NCBI RefSeq assembly: GCF_947507565.1 | Contig: NC_089175.1 | Coordinates: 4,639,733 to 4,703,732 of the forward strand | DNA from: Oscarella lobularis | Lineage: Eukaryota > Porifera > Homoscleromorpha > Homosclerophorida > Oscarellidae | Direction: 5' to 3' | DNA length: 64,000 nt | Part shown: one piece after another, positions 1 through 11,045 of the stretch | Layout of the letters: each line of letters begins with the position of its first letter | How positions within the stretch are numbered: the stretch's first letter is position 1 | Position numbers and translations under genes: made by a program | The notes under the pieces: generated by a model | Told to the model about the DNA's origin: nothing | Database searches by the model: none | The model's input: only the letters and a program-made list of their open reading frames with translations

Positions 1-1355
1 CACCATTCGTACGGCGACAGTGCGTTACCAGAGACAGGCCCATGCACAGCAGCTGCTGCCCGCAGCCCGCGGCCCGCAGCCCGCGGCCCGCGGTTACAAA
101 ATTAACCACAAAAAACACCGAAGTCCGGTGGGAAGATAAGTACGTTGCTTGCTCGATCGAGTCTTACCCGCTCTAGTCGTTAGACTGGTAAATAGCAAAT
201 GGAGAACGGCGCGCTGCAGTGCGGAAAACGACATCCTTAAGTCTAGAAGTAGGAAGTTGGAAGTCGCTGGCTGCTGGCAAAGAGTCTGTTTAGCCGTTGC
301 TGAGGAGTGTCCACCGTCTTGTGCTCAGACTTTGCGCTGCCAGGCTCTGTGCCCCTTTGCACTGGCCGTTTCTATTCGTTTTCCTTGACTGCTGTTGACT
401 CACGTGATACCTGCCGGCCTCTAAACCAATCAGATAGGCTCCGCTGTACCAGAGCCATATACAGAGACTGTAGACTGACTACTTCAGTCTCTTTACTGCC
501 TTGATCGTGATATTAAAAATATTTGGAGCTATCATAATTTTTTAGCTCGAGTTTCTCTTATTTCGATCGACATAATGACTGTCCTTATATCTTTTAACCC
601 GATATTTTTCATATCTCGTAGTCAAACACATTTTTTAGTTGCAAACGTTCTAAGCTCATCTCTATTATGACCCCATACCTGTGCTGGTGCCCAAGTAGGG
701 GTCCCAATAACATTTTATTGCAAATCCTTTAGACTAACCTCCTTGTCTCAAGTCTTGCAGAGTCGATTGGTAATCCTTCGAAGCGTTCATTAGAATCATC
801 TTCACGTCGCAACGATGTCCGCATTCTCTCATATACTAATAGCACTTAGCAGTTTGAATATGAGTAGCAGTTAGACTTAGGTAGACCTACTTTTCCAAGC
901 TGTGGCCGACCTCCGCCGAGGAAGAGCAGAACAAACAAAAATCCAGGAGAATAGTAACGCGCGCTCGTCCTGTGACATGACACTTCGCACTGATGAAGAG
1001 CTCTAGCTTTCTCCCTAGCTTTCGCAGTGTAGAAACGAGTCGATCAGGAAGGTGCTTCACCGTGAAAGGTCATTTTGTTTCCGCATTTCAGTTTCTATCG
1101 AAGGTCACATTTTCCGCATTCTTCTACTAACAGGAAAAATGAGGGAAACCCCCAGCGCGTCAGAGCATACTAATCCACTGGCGCGAAAATCTACAAAGAC
1201 GGAAATAAGAAATAAACGAGTCTACCTACTTGACTCTCGAGTCTCGACCAAGGGCCGGGCCAAATTAAAAAAGAAAGGATTTTCTACATAGGATGTTATA
1301 AACTAACAGAAAAACCAACAGGAGAATCGTTGAGCATTCAGTTACAGTAGTTTGA
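1..1355. other. Non-coding spacer downstream of receptor type 1a
   Basis: I see no convincing gene. Open frames are short, have no family features and overlap each other. A GC-rich tandem repeat lies at 58-94. The stretch next to 1,356 should hold the 3' untranslated region of the minus-strand receptor gene. Confidence 0.6.
58..94. repeat. GC-rich 14-bp tandem repeat
   Basis: Two exact copies of a 14-bp unit made of CGCAGCCCGCGGCC stand back to back at 61-74 and 75-88, with partial units on each side. The same array appears in the second block at about 55,202-55,238. It is a simple tandem duplication with no sign of being a regulatory array. Confidence 0.8.
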
Positions 1356-3918
1356 TTAGACTGAGGAAAAAGATTGCACCGTCGAAGAATGCATAGCTTC
1401 TTGTGCAAAAACAACTTGGTCATCGTTCTTTGCCTTTGGATTAGTAGTACTTCTTGGCATTTTCATTTCGTTGTCAGCCTTGCTATTTCTGAAATTTGTG
1501 TTATAGCTTTCAAAGCTTGTTGCTGACTTTGGTTTGTTTGGCCGACTGTCGCTGCCTTCACTTTGAGAAGTGTGCACTTCCAATCTGCGTTGGATCAGGA
1601 GATGTTTGACTCTCTTTCGTTGAATACCACAAATGATTGCTATAAGTACTGCGACAATTATAGTCAGACACACACAAACAGCAACGATGACACGATTCAG
1701 TGATGCAGCTGGCATGCCAGCAGTGGTAGAGGTACGAAAGACACCTACAAGAAATCAATTGGGTACTAAAGTAGTTCAAGTCAAACATATTCTACCTGAT
1801 GTAGTAGAAGCAGTAGCTGAGACCGTTTCAGGTAGACTCGCATTCGAAGAAAAAAGCAATGACGTCAGGTCTGAAACGTCAACTCGAATTACATTAGACT
1901 TTTCAGAAAAATTGCGATTGTTGTGAGCCCTGACAAAGAACTCCGTCGTTGCAACGTTCGGTAATGCAATTATAGCAGAATGTCGTAAGCCGTCCACTGC
2001 GCGACTCGACCATTGACCGCCATTGCCTGATCTATAATATAACCAATAATCAATAATTCGACTGTTGCCGTTGAAAGGAGAGGTCCAATTGAATTCGGCA
2101 ATCGCACGCCCATTCTCAAGTTTCACTCCTTGGAGGGAAAGTCGAGGAGCATCAGGTGGACCTGGAAGCGGACATGTCTGGTTAGCGAAACACCTGAAGC
2201 GCTCTGGACCCTTTACCTCTAACAGTCACAACGACTCTTTGAAAAAGTGTGGCCATCGGTGCAAATAGGCGACTTCTAACGTTGCATTCGTACGTATTGC
2301 TTAGGTTATACGTTGCTTGGCGTATAGTCATCTGTCCATTGGTTGCGAGAGTGAGATGTTTGGTCGATGTCAGCCATTTTCCGTTGCGACTCCAAACAAT
2401 CGTTTCTGATTGCAACGACTGGTTGGCTTTACACTGAATTTCGGCGTTTTCTCCGACCGGAATCGTTTTGTACACGTCCTGAGAATAAAACGGAACAGCT
2501 TCCCCGTCTAAAAACACCACCACAATTCAATTTCCTTTGTATATGTAGTATGTAGTTTTGCTGAATCGCTGCTTTACCTACAACCTTGATTTCAGCTTCT
2601 TTTGATTCTATAAAAGTGCTTGTGCAGCTGTAGTTAGCCAAGCACGCGTACTTCCCGGCGTCGCTTTTGACAGAATTTTCAATAATTAGTGTACCTTCTT
2701 CATAGTCAACTTGATATCGCTTGCCAAGCTCCTCGACCGATATTCCATCCTTTTTCCAATAGATCAGAGCGGGTGGCACGGCGCTGACGTTGCAGAATAG
2801 ATGGATGTCGTACTGCTCAAGAAAAGATCCGTTCCGAGGACCTTCTAGTATAACAGGTGGATCTACAGAAGGAAATTGTACTAATAAATTAAATAGCTTA
2901 TGTATTTGAAAGTCCGCACGTTCAACTTCGAGCACTTGCGTTGCTGATGACGCTAATGAGCTGTACTGGTTGACGGCTTTGCACGTATATTGGCCGGCGT
3001 TCGACAAAGCTACTCGGGAGATAACTAGTCGTTCATTTGCATTGCCACTGATTTGATAGCCAGCCTGATTTTGAATTTCCACTTCACTGAACCACCATAA
3101 CACGTGAGTAAAATCTTTTCCAAAGCAACTGAGAGTGACAGTCGATCCTTTGCAGGCGAACGTTGTTGCATTCGACGGGTTAATGGTGGGCTTAGCTATG
3201 TAAGCATAAAATTATTGCCAGACTAGTTGTACCTTCTAAGTTTAACCTAGTACACGAAGAGACTTTGAATTGCTTTCATATATCTTTTTATCAGCACCCT
3301 GCGCTATGCACTGATATGACCCCGCATCAGTGGCATCAACGGAGTCAATATCAAGCTCAGACATGTCTGACGTGAATTCATAGTGAAAATCGGCTAAATC
3401 AATAGTGACGTCATCTTTTTTCCATTTGACTACGGTTAGTGAGTCTGTCACAGCACAGATAAACGACGCGTGATTGTTTATTGGAACATCCTGAAGGGAC
3501 AACAGCTTCAGATTGAGATTTGCTTCTGCTTAAAAGAGAAAGAGTCAACGGTGAGCTGAGCAGAGCTATAAACAAATTTGAAGAGCTATAAAAAATTATT
3601 TATAGAGCTTGGTAGCTATTTGCATGTGACGCAATGGAGACCACACGCCAAGTAAATGAGTAAGAGTCGAGTCGTTTGAAACCCACCCACAGCAGCAGCG
3701 TTCAGGGTTCACTCTGACAGCTTAAGTCGTGCTTATATAAAGTCGCGGTTTTCTGACCAGAGTGGTGAGAAAAATTACGGATTGCACTTATTGAAATCGG
3801 CCTGCACTACTGAGAGAGGACCCCACGTTCATGCGCAGGTCTCACCACCAGCCATTGCAGACGTCGTTAGACTGGCAAACAGGAGTTGCAGAAGAAGAGA
3901 GCACTGAAACACGGTCAT
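1356..3918 (-). CDS. Type 1a receptor: signal peptide, four Ig domains, FN3, membrane segment, short tail
   Basis: A single-pass cell-surface protein. Exon 1 (3,846-3,918) starts with ATG and encodes a signal peptide (MTVFQCSLLLQLLFASL) ending at a GTGAGA donor. Exon 2 (from 3,528) holds Ig1 with the typical DAGSYQC end. Further exons give Ig2 (NAGQYTC), Ig3 (DAGKYAC), Ig4 (SNTYEC) and one FN3 domain (about 1,776-2,126) with paired Trp and Tyr. A membrane helix follows (about 1,640-1,710; VIVAVCVCLTIIVAVLIAII), then a basic stop-transfer (QRKRVKH) and a Ser-rich tail of about 90 residues with no recognised signalling domain. Introns are short and mostly phase 1, as expected for Ig modules. 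It shares all domains in order with the gene ending at 52,589. An adhesion or recognition role is inferred from the Ig/FN3 build; the ligand is unknown. Confidence 0.85.
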
Positions 3919-5187
3919 AGACACCCTCACACAGAAGTTGAAATTGATGGTAAACGGGATCATAGCAGGCACCCAGCTGATCGAGAAACTGCGAGAACCC
4001 ACGTACTGTTGACGGGAACGATTTTCAGTATCGTCTGCACAAACAGGATTCTGATCAGCTGTTTGCCAGCGTGCGTCCAGGGCGCGTCCTGGGCAACGAT
4101 AAACATAAACATAAACATTACAGTCTGACTTACCCAGCTTCTCCTTTGAATTTTGTATGCTGTATGGCACCGCGCACCTGTTGGGCGAGAGCTGGAGAAA
4201 AGCAAGACAAAAAACAGTACAGTACTTGTATGAGTAATGGGTTTCCCCCCTGAGTCAATCCCTCTCCCCCTCCCGATTAATGCCAAAAGCCAAAATGAAA
4301 TGGAAACAAGTAACACCTGTGCTAATTTTCAGACACAGAAACGACGAGATGTATCAAAAGGAGCGCGACATCCTTCAGAACAAAAGGTTCAGCATGGCGA
4401 TCTAACTCACCCTTTCTGCCTGAAGGACCCCCGCAAAACCGTTAGCGTAGGTGCTCCTCTCACTTTAACCTCAACGTTTGCTTATGATGTCCACTACCGG
4501 TTTAAGGCTGCAACAAGGAGTTCTCTCTTACCTCTAAAACAACGGGTCACCGCCTGTGCCGTGCAAGGCGTGCAAGCCGCAAGAGATAATCCGGGATCCT
4601 ACTTTCGCTTTGCTTATTGAGCAAAAATCATTAAATTTGACAAAGCCAATCGGCAAATCGTAGTAAGATTCAAAAAATTGATTTGGTTGGCCTATATAAA
4701 CAGACTGCTCCAAAAATTGACGAAATTGTTGTACTTGATTCTCGTTTTCAAAGGTGTTAGCTTTTCCCCCACATTCTACCTTGTTTAATCAATTTAATTA
4801 ATTGCTGCAGGGCGAAACAGGCATGCAAGACCCAAAAGGTAAAACAATACAGGTAATCAAAGTACATCACTGTTTGCCTTGTATACGTGATACACGTGAT
4901 TCAATTACGGAAAAATTGTACCCACAGGGCCAAGAGGAATTGACAGAATTCCTGTAATACGTCAAATCGCGCTTTGCATTCATTGGGTGTAACAAAAGAA
5001 CGAATACAGTTATACTGTACTGGTAAATCGTGTGAGAAAAAAATTGATAGCAAGAACATTCGTTCTTTAGGAACTTCTCTCTTCTCTCAAATTTCAAGTT
5101 GATCCATGTGCTTTGCACGACTGTCCAGCTGGCTTGCAGCTCCTAGCAAATGCTTCAGCAAGCGCTCCGCCTCGCAGTTGATTTTGC
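3919..5187. other. Spacer between receptors 1a and 2a
   Basis: Apart from the collagen-gene relic near 4,785-4,990 and the presumed 3' untranslated region of the type 2a gene next to 5,188, I see no gene. The longest plus frame (about 4,237-4,620) has no domain or family resemblance. Confidence 0.55.
4785..4990 (+). pseudogene. Relic of collagen-TNF gene exons
   Basis: About 200 bp align with two neighbouring Gly-X-Y exons of the collagen-TNF gene near 42,340-42,540. The shared parts are the acceptor, GETG then a degraded PKG run, the intron, and the exon ending in a GIDGIP-like segment with the same CTGTAATACGTCAAA donor flank. Several Gly-X-Y units are lost and no intact frame remains. Downstream the sequence changes to the motif GGGTGTAACAAAAGA, which also stands at about 44,200 before the CARD-like fragment. 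This suggests collagen and receptor genes were once neighbours in another arrangement. Confidence 0.7.
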
Positions 5188-7930
5188 TCATTTCCTAGGG
5201 TCTTTTATCCAAAGCAGCCCCTTTCCTTGGTAGTGCTTTTTAAGGAGGCCTCTGATAGCTACAACATCGTTCGTACGTTTCACCCTTTTACTAAAGTAGT
5301 TGACCAGATGACTCCCCCAGCCAGTTTTTCCATTCAAATTATGGTCAGCCGGAATGAGCTTGAGATGAACAAGTTCATGTAAGAAAGCAGGCTTTGCTTC
5401 ACACTTATTGAGATCTTCCTTGAGGTGATGTGCTCCATCGCCAAAGTAGTCGTTGAAAACGGCAATCTCCCTGTCAGAGTCAGAGACACAATGCTCTGGC
5501 AATGACAGCCGTGAAACGGTATCAGGATCGACGACAGCCACTTCACCATTTCCTTCTATAAAATTTCTTCTTAGCTCACTGTCAGCGTGATCTGCAAAAA
5601 GCAATCGTTAATTAGCACGTGCATTTTATGTGCACTGCAAATTCAGCAAAATAAAACGTTACCTTCCCCTTTCTGTTTGGCTTTCAGACACGAAAAGCGG
5701 CGAACAAGTTTTTCGACTAGGTCAGCGCGTTCAATGTAAACAAGAGCGCTGTGTAGTTCATAAATGTAATCTTTCTTCGGATTTTCTTTGATCCACTTTC
5801 GCCGACATTGTGACGTCGCCGACAAACATCGGTCACCGACGTTACTCACCGTCCGATTTTCTGCCTTGGCTTGGTCAATAAAGGAGTCATCTAGTTCCAT
5901 TGCGCGAAAGACCATCTCCCACGTCAAGCAAACTATTGAGTCGGCGTCCTCAAAGGCTAGTTTAAACAAAGACTACTACAAATCCTTAACAATTCACGCT
6001 ACGTATCACCTTTAAGTTTATCGCCCTCCACAAATGGGGCCCTAGTAGACTCTAGATAAAAGAAAACCCTATAAGTATTTGGCTGATAGAAGACGTCATT
6101 GCTACACCTGACCTTCAGGCTTAGGGACACTTGGATCCTGCACCGGCAGCACAGGTTGCTGATTTTGAGGATGTGATTTTCTGTACAAGTACCAGAAGCA
6201 GCGGCAAAAGCAGAAGCACCGGAAAAACCAGAAGAACCAGCGCCAGAAGTAAAGTATCAGTAGTATTGCTGCCAAACTAGCACCAACCACAATTCCACTG
6301 ACGACTAGAAGATCGTCAATAATTAAAAAGAACACTTTTCACTCGAGTGCCTACCCTTATGAGTTTCATCGGCGAAAGTGGTCTCAGTAGTGTTAGGCGC
6401 TGCGGATGCACAGGCTCATAAAATCTTATCGAGAAGCTAGATAACGAGTCTCAACTTACTGGGACAGAGGAGATGGTTATTGTCACACCACGAAACAACA
6501 ACGGGACACTGTATTGGAACAGGATTCTTTCTCCTGTGAGACTCCGTCTTGTTGAAACGGAAAAGAAAAAAGTCTGTATCGGTGCCGTTTCTTTGTCTGA
6601 TCTCAACGTCAAAATCAGGGTGACACACATAAGTGTTCTGGTACACGCAGACGGGCAATTCTCTCCCGTTAATGTAAGCGTAGATTCTTTCATCTGCAGA
6701 GTCTCTAAAGAAGGGAATTGATTCTAAAAAAGTATGTCATTATTTTATTTATTTATTTATTTATTTATTCCGAATGCGTTGACTTACTATCAGAATCTAG
6801 ACTTGTCTGAATCGTCGTTGACATCATGCTACTTTCTGTTCCGTTTCCAACAGCCACAACGGCCACTGGAAACTCGTCGCAACTATCGAGGCCGTCAATG
6901 ACAACGTTCGGCTTGGAGACATTTCTCGTTGAACCTCTCCATTCAACTCTATAATAAATGACGCGATCGTATTGATGCTTTGGATCCGATGGCTCAAGTG
7001 TGAAGCTGAGCTCGACGTAACCCTTTCCCTCACTTTTTTTGCTGATTCGAACACTGTTTGGTCTTCCTGTAAGAAAAGTCAATTTGGAAGAAAAATTCTA
7101 TTCGCGCGCCTTTCTACGCTCATACTTATGATTCGAACTTTGACGAAATCAGATCGAAACTTCGAGTCAGTGTTCAGCAAATTTCCCCGGCCTTCGACGT
7201 AGAAGTACCCCTCGTCGAATCGAGACACATTGGACAGTTTCAATACCACTGTCTTATTTGTGAAAATGGCTTCATCTAGTCGCGATCCGGGAAAGACTTG
7301 GCTTGTTTCATTGTGAATCACCCTTAGCGTCACGCTGTTGGCTTCATAGAAGACAGTTACCGTGAGATACAGAGACGAATCTTCGTAAAGGACTATATTC
7401 AAGAGTCCGTCTATCTTTATTGCCGGATTCCCTGAAAGAAATAAGATTATAACGTCACTATTATCTATTACGTTTTCTTACGAGTTATGACATAAATGAC
7501 AGCGGCATTACTTTCCCTAAAGCTCCTTGGCTGACACGTATAGCTGCCGTTGTGACTTCGATCGGCTACACTAATCTTCAGCTTCTGCTTCGTCACGTAC
7601 TCGGATCCAGTTTTCACAATGAAAGCAAACCGCGAATCATCGATGACGTTTCCGTTGAAACGATAGACGACGGCCATCGGGTCGAACTTCTGCCCATCTG
7701 AAGCTTCACACGTGAGTTCGACGTACGCTCCTAATTCTACAGCTCTACTTGACTTTAGAAGGGATTGCGATTGACCTAAATATTGGGTTTGGGCTATGTC
7801 GAAGCTCTAAAACTCTCCGCGGCATCGCACCTTCCCCGCGAACGATTAGGAGGAGAACGAGAAAGAATATTGAAGACGGTAAATGACGCCACGATTCGAG
7901 TCGCGAGTCGTTTCGGCCGTGAGGTAACAT
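5188..7930 (-). CDS. Type 2a receptor: signal peptide, two Ig-like domains, FN3, Cys module, membrane segment, Death, CARD-like
   Basis: A single-pass receptor with a death-fold tail. Exon 1 runs from ATG at 7,930 to 7,831 and encodes a signal peptide (SSIFFLVLLLIVRGEG). Exon 2 gives Ig1 (HNGSYTC). The exon at about 7,079-7,402 gives a second Ig-like domain (DEGYFYV, lacking the usual second Cys). The FN3 domain is at about 6,765-7,082. Next is a Cys module (about 6,437-6,690) with ESHRRKNPVPIQCPVVVS, then a hydrophobic segment rich in Trp, Phe and Cys (6,102-6,320). The cytosolic part has a Death domain (about 5,650-5,950; WEMVFRAMEL and CRRKWIKENP) and a C-terminal helical domain (5,188-5,604) of CARD-like pattern ending in KHYQGKGLLWIKDPRK. 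The Death call is firm; the CARD call rests on helix spacing and on two paralogs. Signalling to caspases or NF-kB is inferred from the family only. Confidence 0.85.
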
Positions 7931-8353
7931 TCTACGAAAACGAGTCAAAGAAAAGGGTCGCTGGGTCTTACAAATTCGATTGGCGTCATTTCGAATCTCA
8001 TGTTTAGCCACGGATAAGTTCAAGTTACATGAAGGGGCGTGAGAACTTTCGGAGGTGTCTGGGACGACGTGCGAACGACGCGTGGGTAACAGAAACTCAC
8101 CTGCGGCGAACGAAAGAGGAGGAGAAATTCAGAGAATCGTGCGAACTGCGCCACAGCCTGCTTGCTAGCTAACGTGCGCCGATCGCATCGCTTCGAGAAG
8201 CTTCGAGACGCTTCGAGTACTGTACCGAAATATGCAAATACAGCAAATCTATAAAAAAAACAGCTAGCGGAGACCTGACTGCAAACAGTGGAGGGCTGAA
8301 GCCTAAAAAACGACATAAATAAAAAGCGGAAGTTACACCATAGATAAAAAGTT

Positions 8354-8401
8354 CGTGTAACCATAGATATAAAACGTACGTTTTATATCTATGGTTACAC
8401 G
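8354..8401. repeat. Perfect 48-bp palindrome without loop
   Basis: The left half CGTGTAACCATAGATATAAA plus ACGT is exactly mirrored by the right half, with no spacer. It lies just past the stop codon of the type 1c receptor (8,408, minus strand), so transcripts could form a 24-bp hairpin in the 3' untranslated region. Just before it (8,334-8,345) a further ACCATAGATAAA stands. A second palindrome with the same CATAGAT ends is at 28,473-28,508. Confidence 0.95.
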
Positions 8402-8407
8402 TCGCTT

Positions 8408-9039
8408 TCAGACGAGTTTGGAGGAAGAAACGATGTTTGACTGGTTTGGCTCAGAAACGCTCTTCTTGTCAGGAGAAGGAGGAAAGACGTCCTCATCACC
8501 GTAACCACGTGGCGGTAGAACCTCTTCTGGTACAGTCGTCAGTGGGCTGTCTAAAGATCCTGACTGCTTATTACCACGGAAAATGAGACGCTCTTGAGAT
8601 CCCCTTCTGCAAGCAATGTGCTCAAAATGTATCAAAAATTGATATTCGTATTCGCTAACCTCGAGATGCTGTCACTGCTGCTTTTTTCTTGACAGTTTGC
8701 TTTATCTGTCACAATGCGTTTCTTGCGGCAAAAGCAGCAGCAGCAGACAGACACCAGTCCAATTATTACTACCGCCCCGGAGATACTACTGGCAAGGATA
8801 ATCACCAATAAATTCACGTCAGCGGCCGCGGAAGAGGTTGTGACCGTTGTCACAGCGCCTAATAGAGACCCTTGACTAATTAAGAACACTAGCATGTGCC
8901 AATTTACCTGGTGTAGAAGTGGCGACATCTGCCACATCGGTTTTGTTAAAAACAGGTAGCGACACGAGCATTAATAACTGAAGCTCGATCTCATTGACTT
9001 GACGCACGTTTGATCTTTTCGACGAGTTGCGAATATTGG
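8408..9039 (-). CDS. Type 1c receptor, C-terminal part only
   Basis: The 3' part of another type 1 receptor, cut off upstream by the N gap. The visible start is the end of an FN3 domain (RNSSKRSNV), matching RNASKRSNV in the gene at 52,589-54,874. An exon with a membrane helix (LLVIILASSISGAVVIIGLV) and a Cys-rich, basic stop-transfer (CCCCFCRKKR) follows, then a tail with CRRGSQERL, SGSLDSPLTTV and PPSPDKKS, ending at 8,408. Tail motifs match the 52,589 paralog (RIACRRESE, QSGSSNSPMTNV), so the cytosolic parts of 1b and 1c are related, while the 1a tail is not. Function is unknown beyond an adhesion-type receptor. Confidence 0.75.
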
Positions 9040-9239
9040 NNNNNNNNNNNNNNNNNNNNNNNNNNNNNNNNNNNNNNNNNNNNNNNNNNNNNNNNNNNNN
9101 NNNNNNNNNNNNNNNNNNNNNNNNNNNNNNNNNNNNNNNNNNNNNNNNNNNNNNNNNNNNNNNNNNNNNNNNNNNNNNNNNNNNNNNNNNNNNNNNNNNN
9201 NNNNNNNNNNNNNNNNNNNNNNNNNNNNNNNNNNNNNNN
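9040..9239. other. Assembly gap (200 N)
   Basis: Exactly 200 unknown bases. A round number like this is usually a placeholder, so the true distance is unknown. The gap cuts the type 1c receptor on its left and the first GPCR copy on its right. Confidence 1.
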
Positions 9240-9557
9240 AAGCTCCGTGGAACGACGACGAATGACTGCTATGGCGTCTAATGACCGGGAAACAGAGCCC
9301 CTCCTTTTTACAAATCCAAAGCACTCTGGTATGTCATCGCTATCATCTGTTCAAATGCAATATTTCCTGCTCCTTACATCGTCATCATGATAGCCAACAA
9401 CTTAGGAAGAACAGCCTTTACAGTTGCCGGTTTCATTTTCACGCTGAATTTTCTCGTCAATTCGGTGTTCTACTGTTTCTGGGTCAAGACGCTCACGCGT
9501 TCGCTTACGGACGTTTTGTGCTGCCGGAAACTGCGCGATGTGTCTGTGAGGAACTGA
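9240..9557 (+). pseudogene. Class A GPCR copy A, 3' part only
   Basis: After the gap come the end of the third intracellular loop (RRRMTAMASN), helix 6 (WYVIAIICSNAIFPAPYIV) and helix 7 (FIFTLNFLVNSVFYCFW), then a tail with a Cys pair (VLCCRKLRD) and a stop at 9,555. The loop and helix 6 stand in different frames; the change falls at a run of five T near 9,305, so a base-count error is possible. It matches GPCR copy B at helices 6-7 (YKSKAFWYVIALVASNALLP). The 5' part lies in or beyond the gap. Ligand class cannot be told. Confidence 0.65.
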
Positions 9558-9979
9558 TCAGTGATCACGCAAAGACCCTTACGTATCCTTTAGACTCCAC
9601 GTGAATCGTTCGTTTTGATGTGTCGACTATTGTCCGTGATATGTATTGGTACTCAATATACATGTACATGTGCACGTCACTGAAAGAGTAAGACTCAGTA
9701 GTACTCCATGATACAGAAACCAGCACAGAAGGAGTCTTAGAGGGAACAAACCCTAGGTTATGTTACATGCGTCTGAGCACGCACGGTACTTGATTGGCCG
9801 TCCTAGGCTATTAGTACAGTGAAGAGTATACGTTCACCTGTAGATACCACCTGCAGCTAAAATTATTGGCCGCAAGGCGCAGCGACTGGCTAATTATCTA
9901 AATGAGGGTACGACGTAATCATAACTGAAGGTAGCCCACTCCTGTCGGTGAGACGTAAGCTGCCAACGTCAAAGGTAAC
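9558..9979. other. Spacer between the two GPCR copies
   Basis: No gene, RNA or repeat that I can recognise. Open frames are short. Confidence 0.6.
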
Positions 9980-11045
9980 ATGAGTGGATCGGGTCTCGAA
10001 GAAATCGCTTCAACTCAAAATCACACCAACACGACAGAAGTCGCCCTGATGAGAAGCTGGCCATTGTGAATATTATAGCCAAGCGATCTCATTCGGCCTG
10101 ACCTGCATTCAGTTTCTTCTCTGTGCAATCGTTTCGGTAGCAATCGTTCGCGTGCGCGCTTTGCGCGCGGGCCAAAATGTTTACATTGTCAACCTACTGC
10201 TTTCCGATCTCCTTCGCGTCATTATCGGAGTGTGGCTATTCATCAACCAGATGAATACGTACGACTACGGTAGCCAAGGTGCAAAGAATTCTTGCGTCTA
10301 CTTTCTCTTCTTCTCCTACACGCATCTATTCTGGTCTACGTGGGGAACGGTTCTCCTATAGCACGACGTCGCTATTTGACCATCCGCAATCCTCTCGCAC
10401 ATGGTGTAACGACTCGAAAGGCGGCAATCGCATCTGCCCTCACGTGTGCGATAGGAATCGTCGTTGCCGTGCCGCCTCTCTTCACCTGGGCCAAGTACAC
10501 GCTCATATACTCTGTAAAAGACGGCTATTACGACGAAGTGTGCGTCGTCGACTTTTCCGATCCAATCAACTATATCTCGCTCTTGTTATTCCGTTTCGCC
10601 GTCTCCTTTTGGCTGCCCTCCGCAATCATCATTTATTATCTCGCGGCAACGCTAGCTGAAGTTAGTCATTCAAAGCGCAATTGAACGAAGGCGACTGACC
10701 GCTCCCCTGGGATCCAATGGAACGACGGGGGGATCCAATGGAACGACGGGAGGATCAAGTCTCGGAGCAAGTTACTCCTCTTTACAAATCCAAAGCCTTC
10801 TGGTATGTCATCGCTCTCGTCGCCTCGAACGCACTTCTCCCTCAACCCTTCATTCTCGCGTACACACTTCAGAGCTTTACCGACTAGAAAACTATCTCTT
10901 CCAGGCTTTCGTCGAGCTATTTACGTCAAACTTCCTCATCAATACGGTGCTGTACCTTTTAGACGCTTGCGCGTTCGCTTTGGGACGTTCTGCGATGCCG
11001 CAAACCGCGTACTATATCAGTGAGAAACTGACTGAGGCGGATTGA
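9980..11045 (+). pseudogene. Class A GPCR copy B, frame-broken
   Basis: A rhodopsin-family receptor read in pieces. The ATG at 9,980 opens an N-terminus with two N-glycosylation sites (NHT, NTT). Helix 1 follows (LTCIQFLLCAIVSVAIV), then helix 2 (NVYIVNLLLSDLL), helix 3 (YFLFFSYTHLFWSTWGTVLL) with ARRRYLTIRNP in place of the usual DRY region, helix 4, loop 2 with one Cys, helix 5 (FRFAVSFWLPSAIIIYYLA), helix 6 and helix 7 (FLINTVLYLLDACAFAL) up to TGA at 11,043. The frame changes near 10,050, near 10,355, in loop 3 and between helices 6 and 7. No GT-AG intron explains all of them. It is either decayed or carries sequence errors. The Arg where Asp is expected in the DRY motif is unusual. Confidence 0.65.
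10710..10750 (+). repeat. 21-bp tandem duplication in the GPCR third loop
   Basis: GGATCCAATGGAACGACGGG occurs twice with a 21-bp period. A 21-bp unit adds seven codons without changing frame, so it would lengthen intracellular loop 3. Confidence 0.85.

Larger units (their letters stand above)
1..8856. repeat. Segmental duplication, copy 1
   Basis: This block recurs in direct orientation at 55,145-64,000 with a constant offset of 55,144. Every open frame, intron and intergenic stretch I compared is identical, including non-coding DNA. The window begins at its first base and the second copy runs off the window end, so the true size is at least 8.86 kb. Identity in introns and spacers means either a very recent duplication, strong homogenisation, or one locus assembled twice (haplotype or scaffold duplication). 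The 200-N gap just past this copy makes an assembly cause a serious possibility. Confidence 0.95.

Noticed and set aside
58-94. CRISPR-like repeat
   Set aside because: Only two 14-bp units without spacers in animal DNA; a simple tandem duplication.
1052-1291. Short plus-strand frame in the first spacer
   Set aside because: Basic, low-complexity end (KGRAKLKKKG) and no family resemblance.
3730-3745. TATATAAAG as a promoter of a plus-strand gene
   Set aside because: It lies inside the first intron of the minus-strand type 1a receptor, and no plus-strand gene follows.
4237-4620. 127-codon plus-strand frame between receptors
   Set aside because: No domain, signal peptide or paralog, and it recurs only because of the large duplication. 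Not supportable as a gene.
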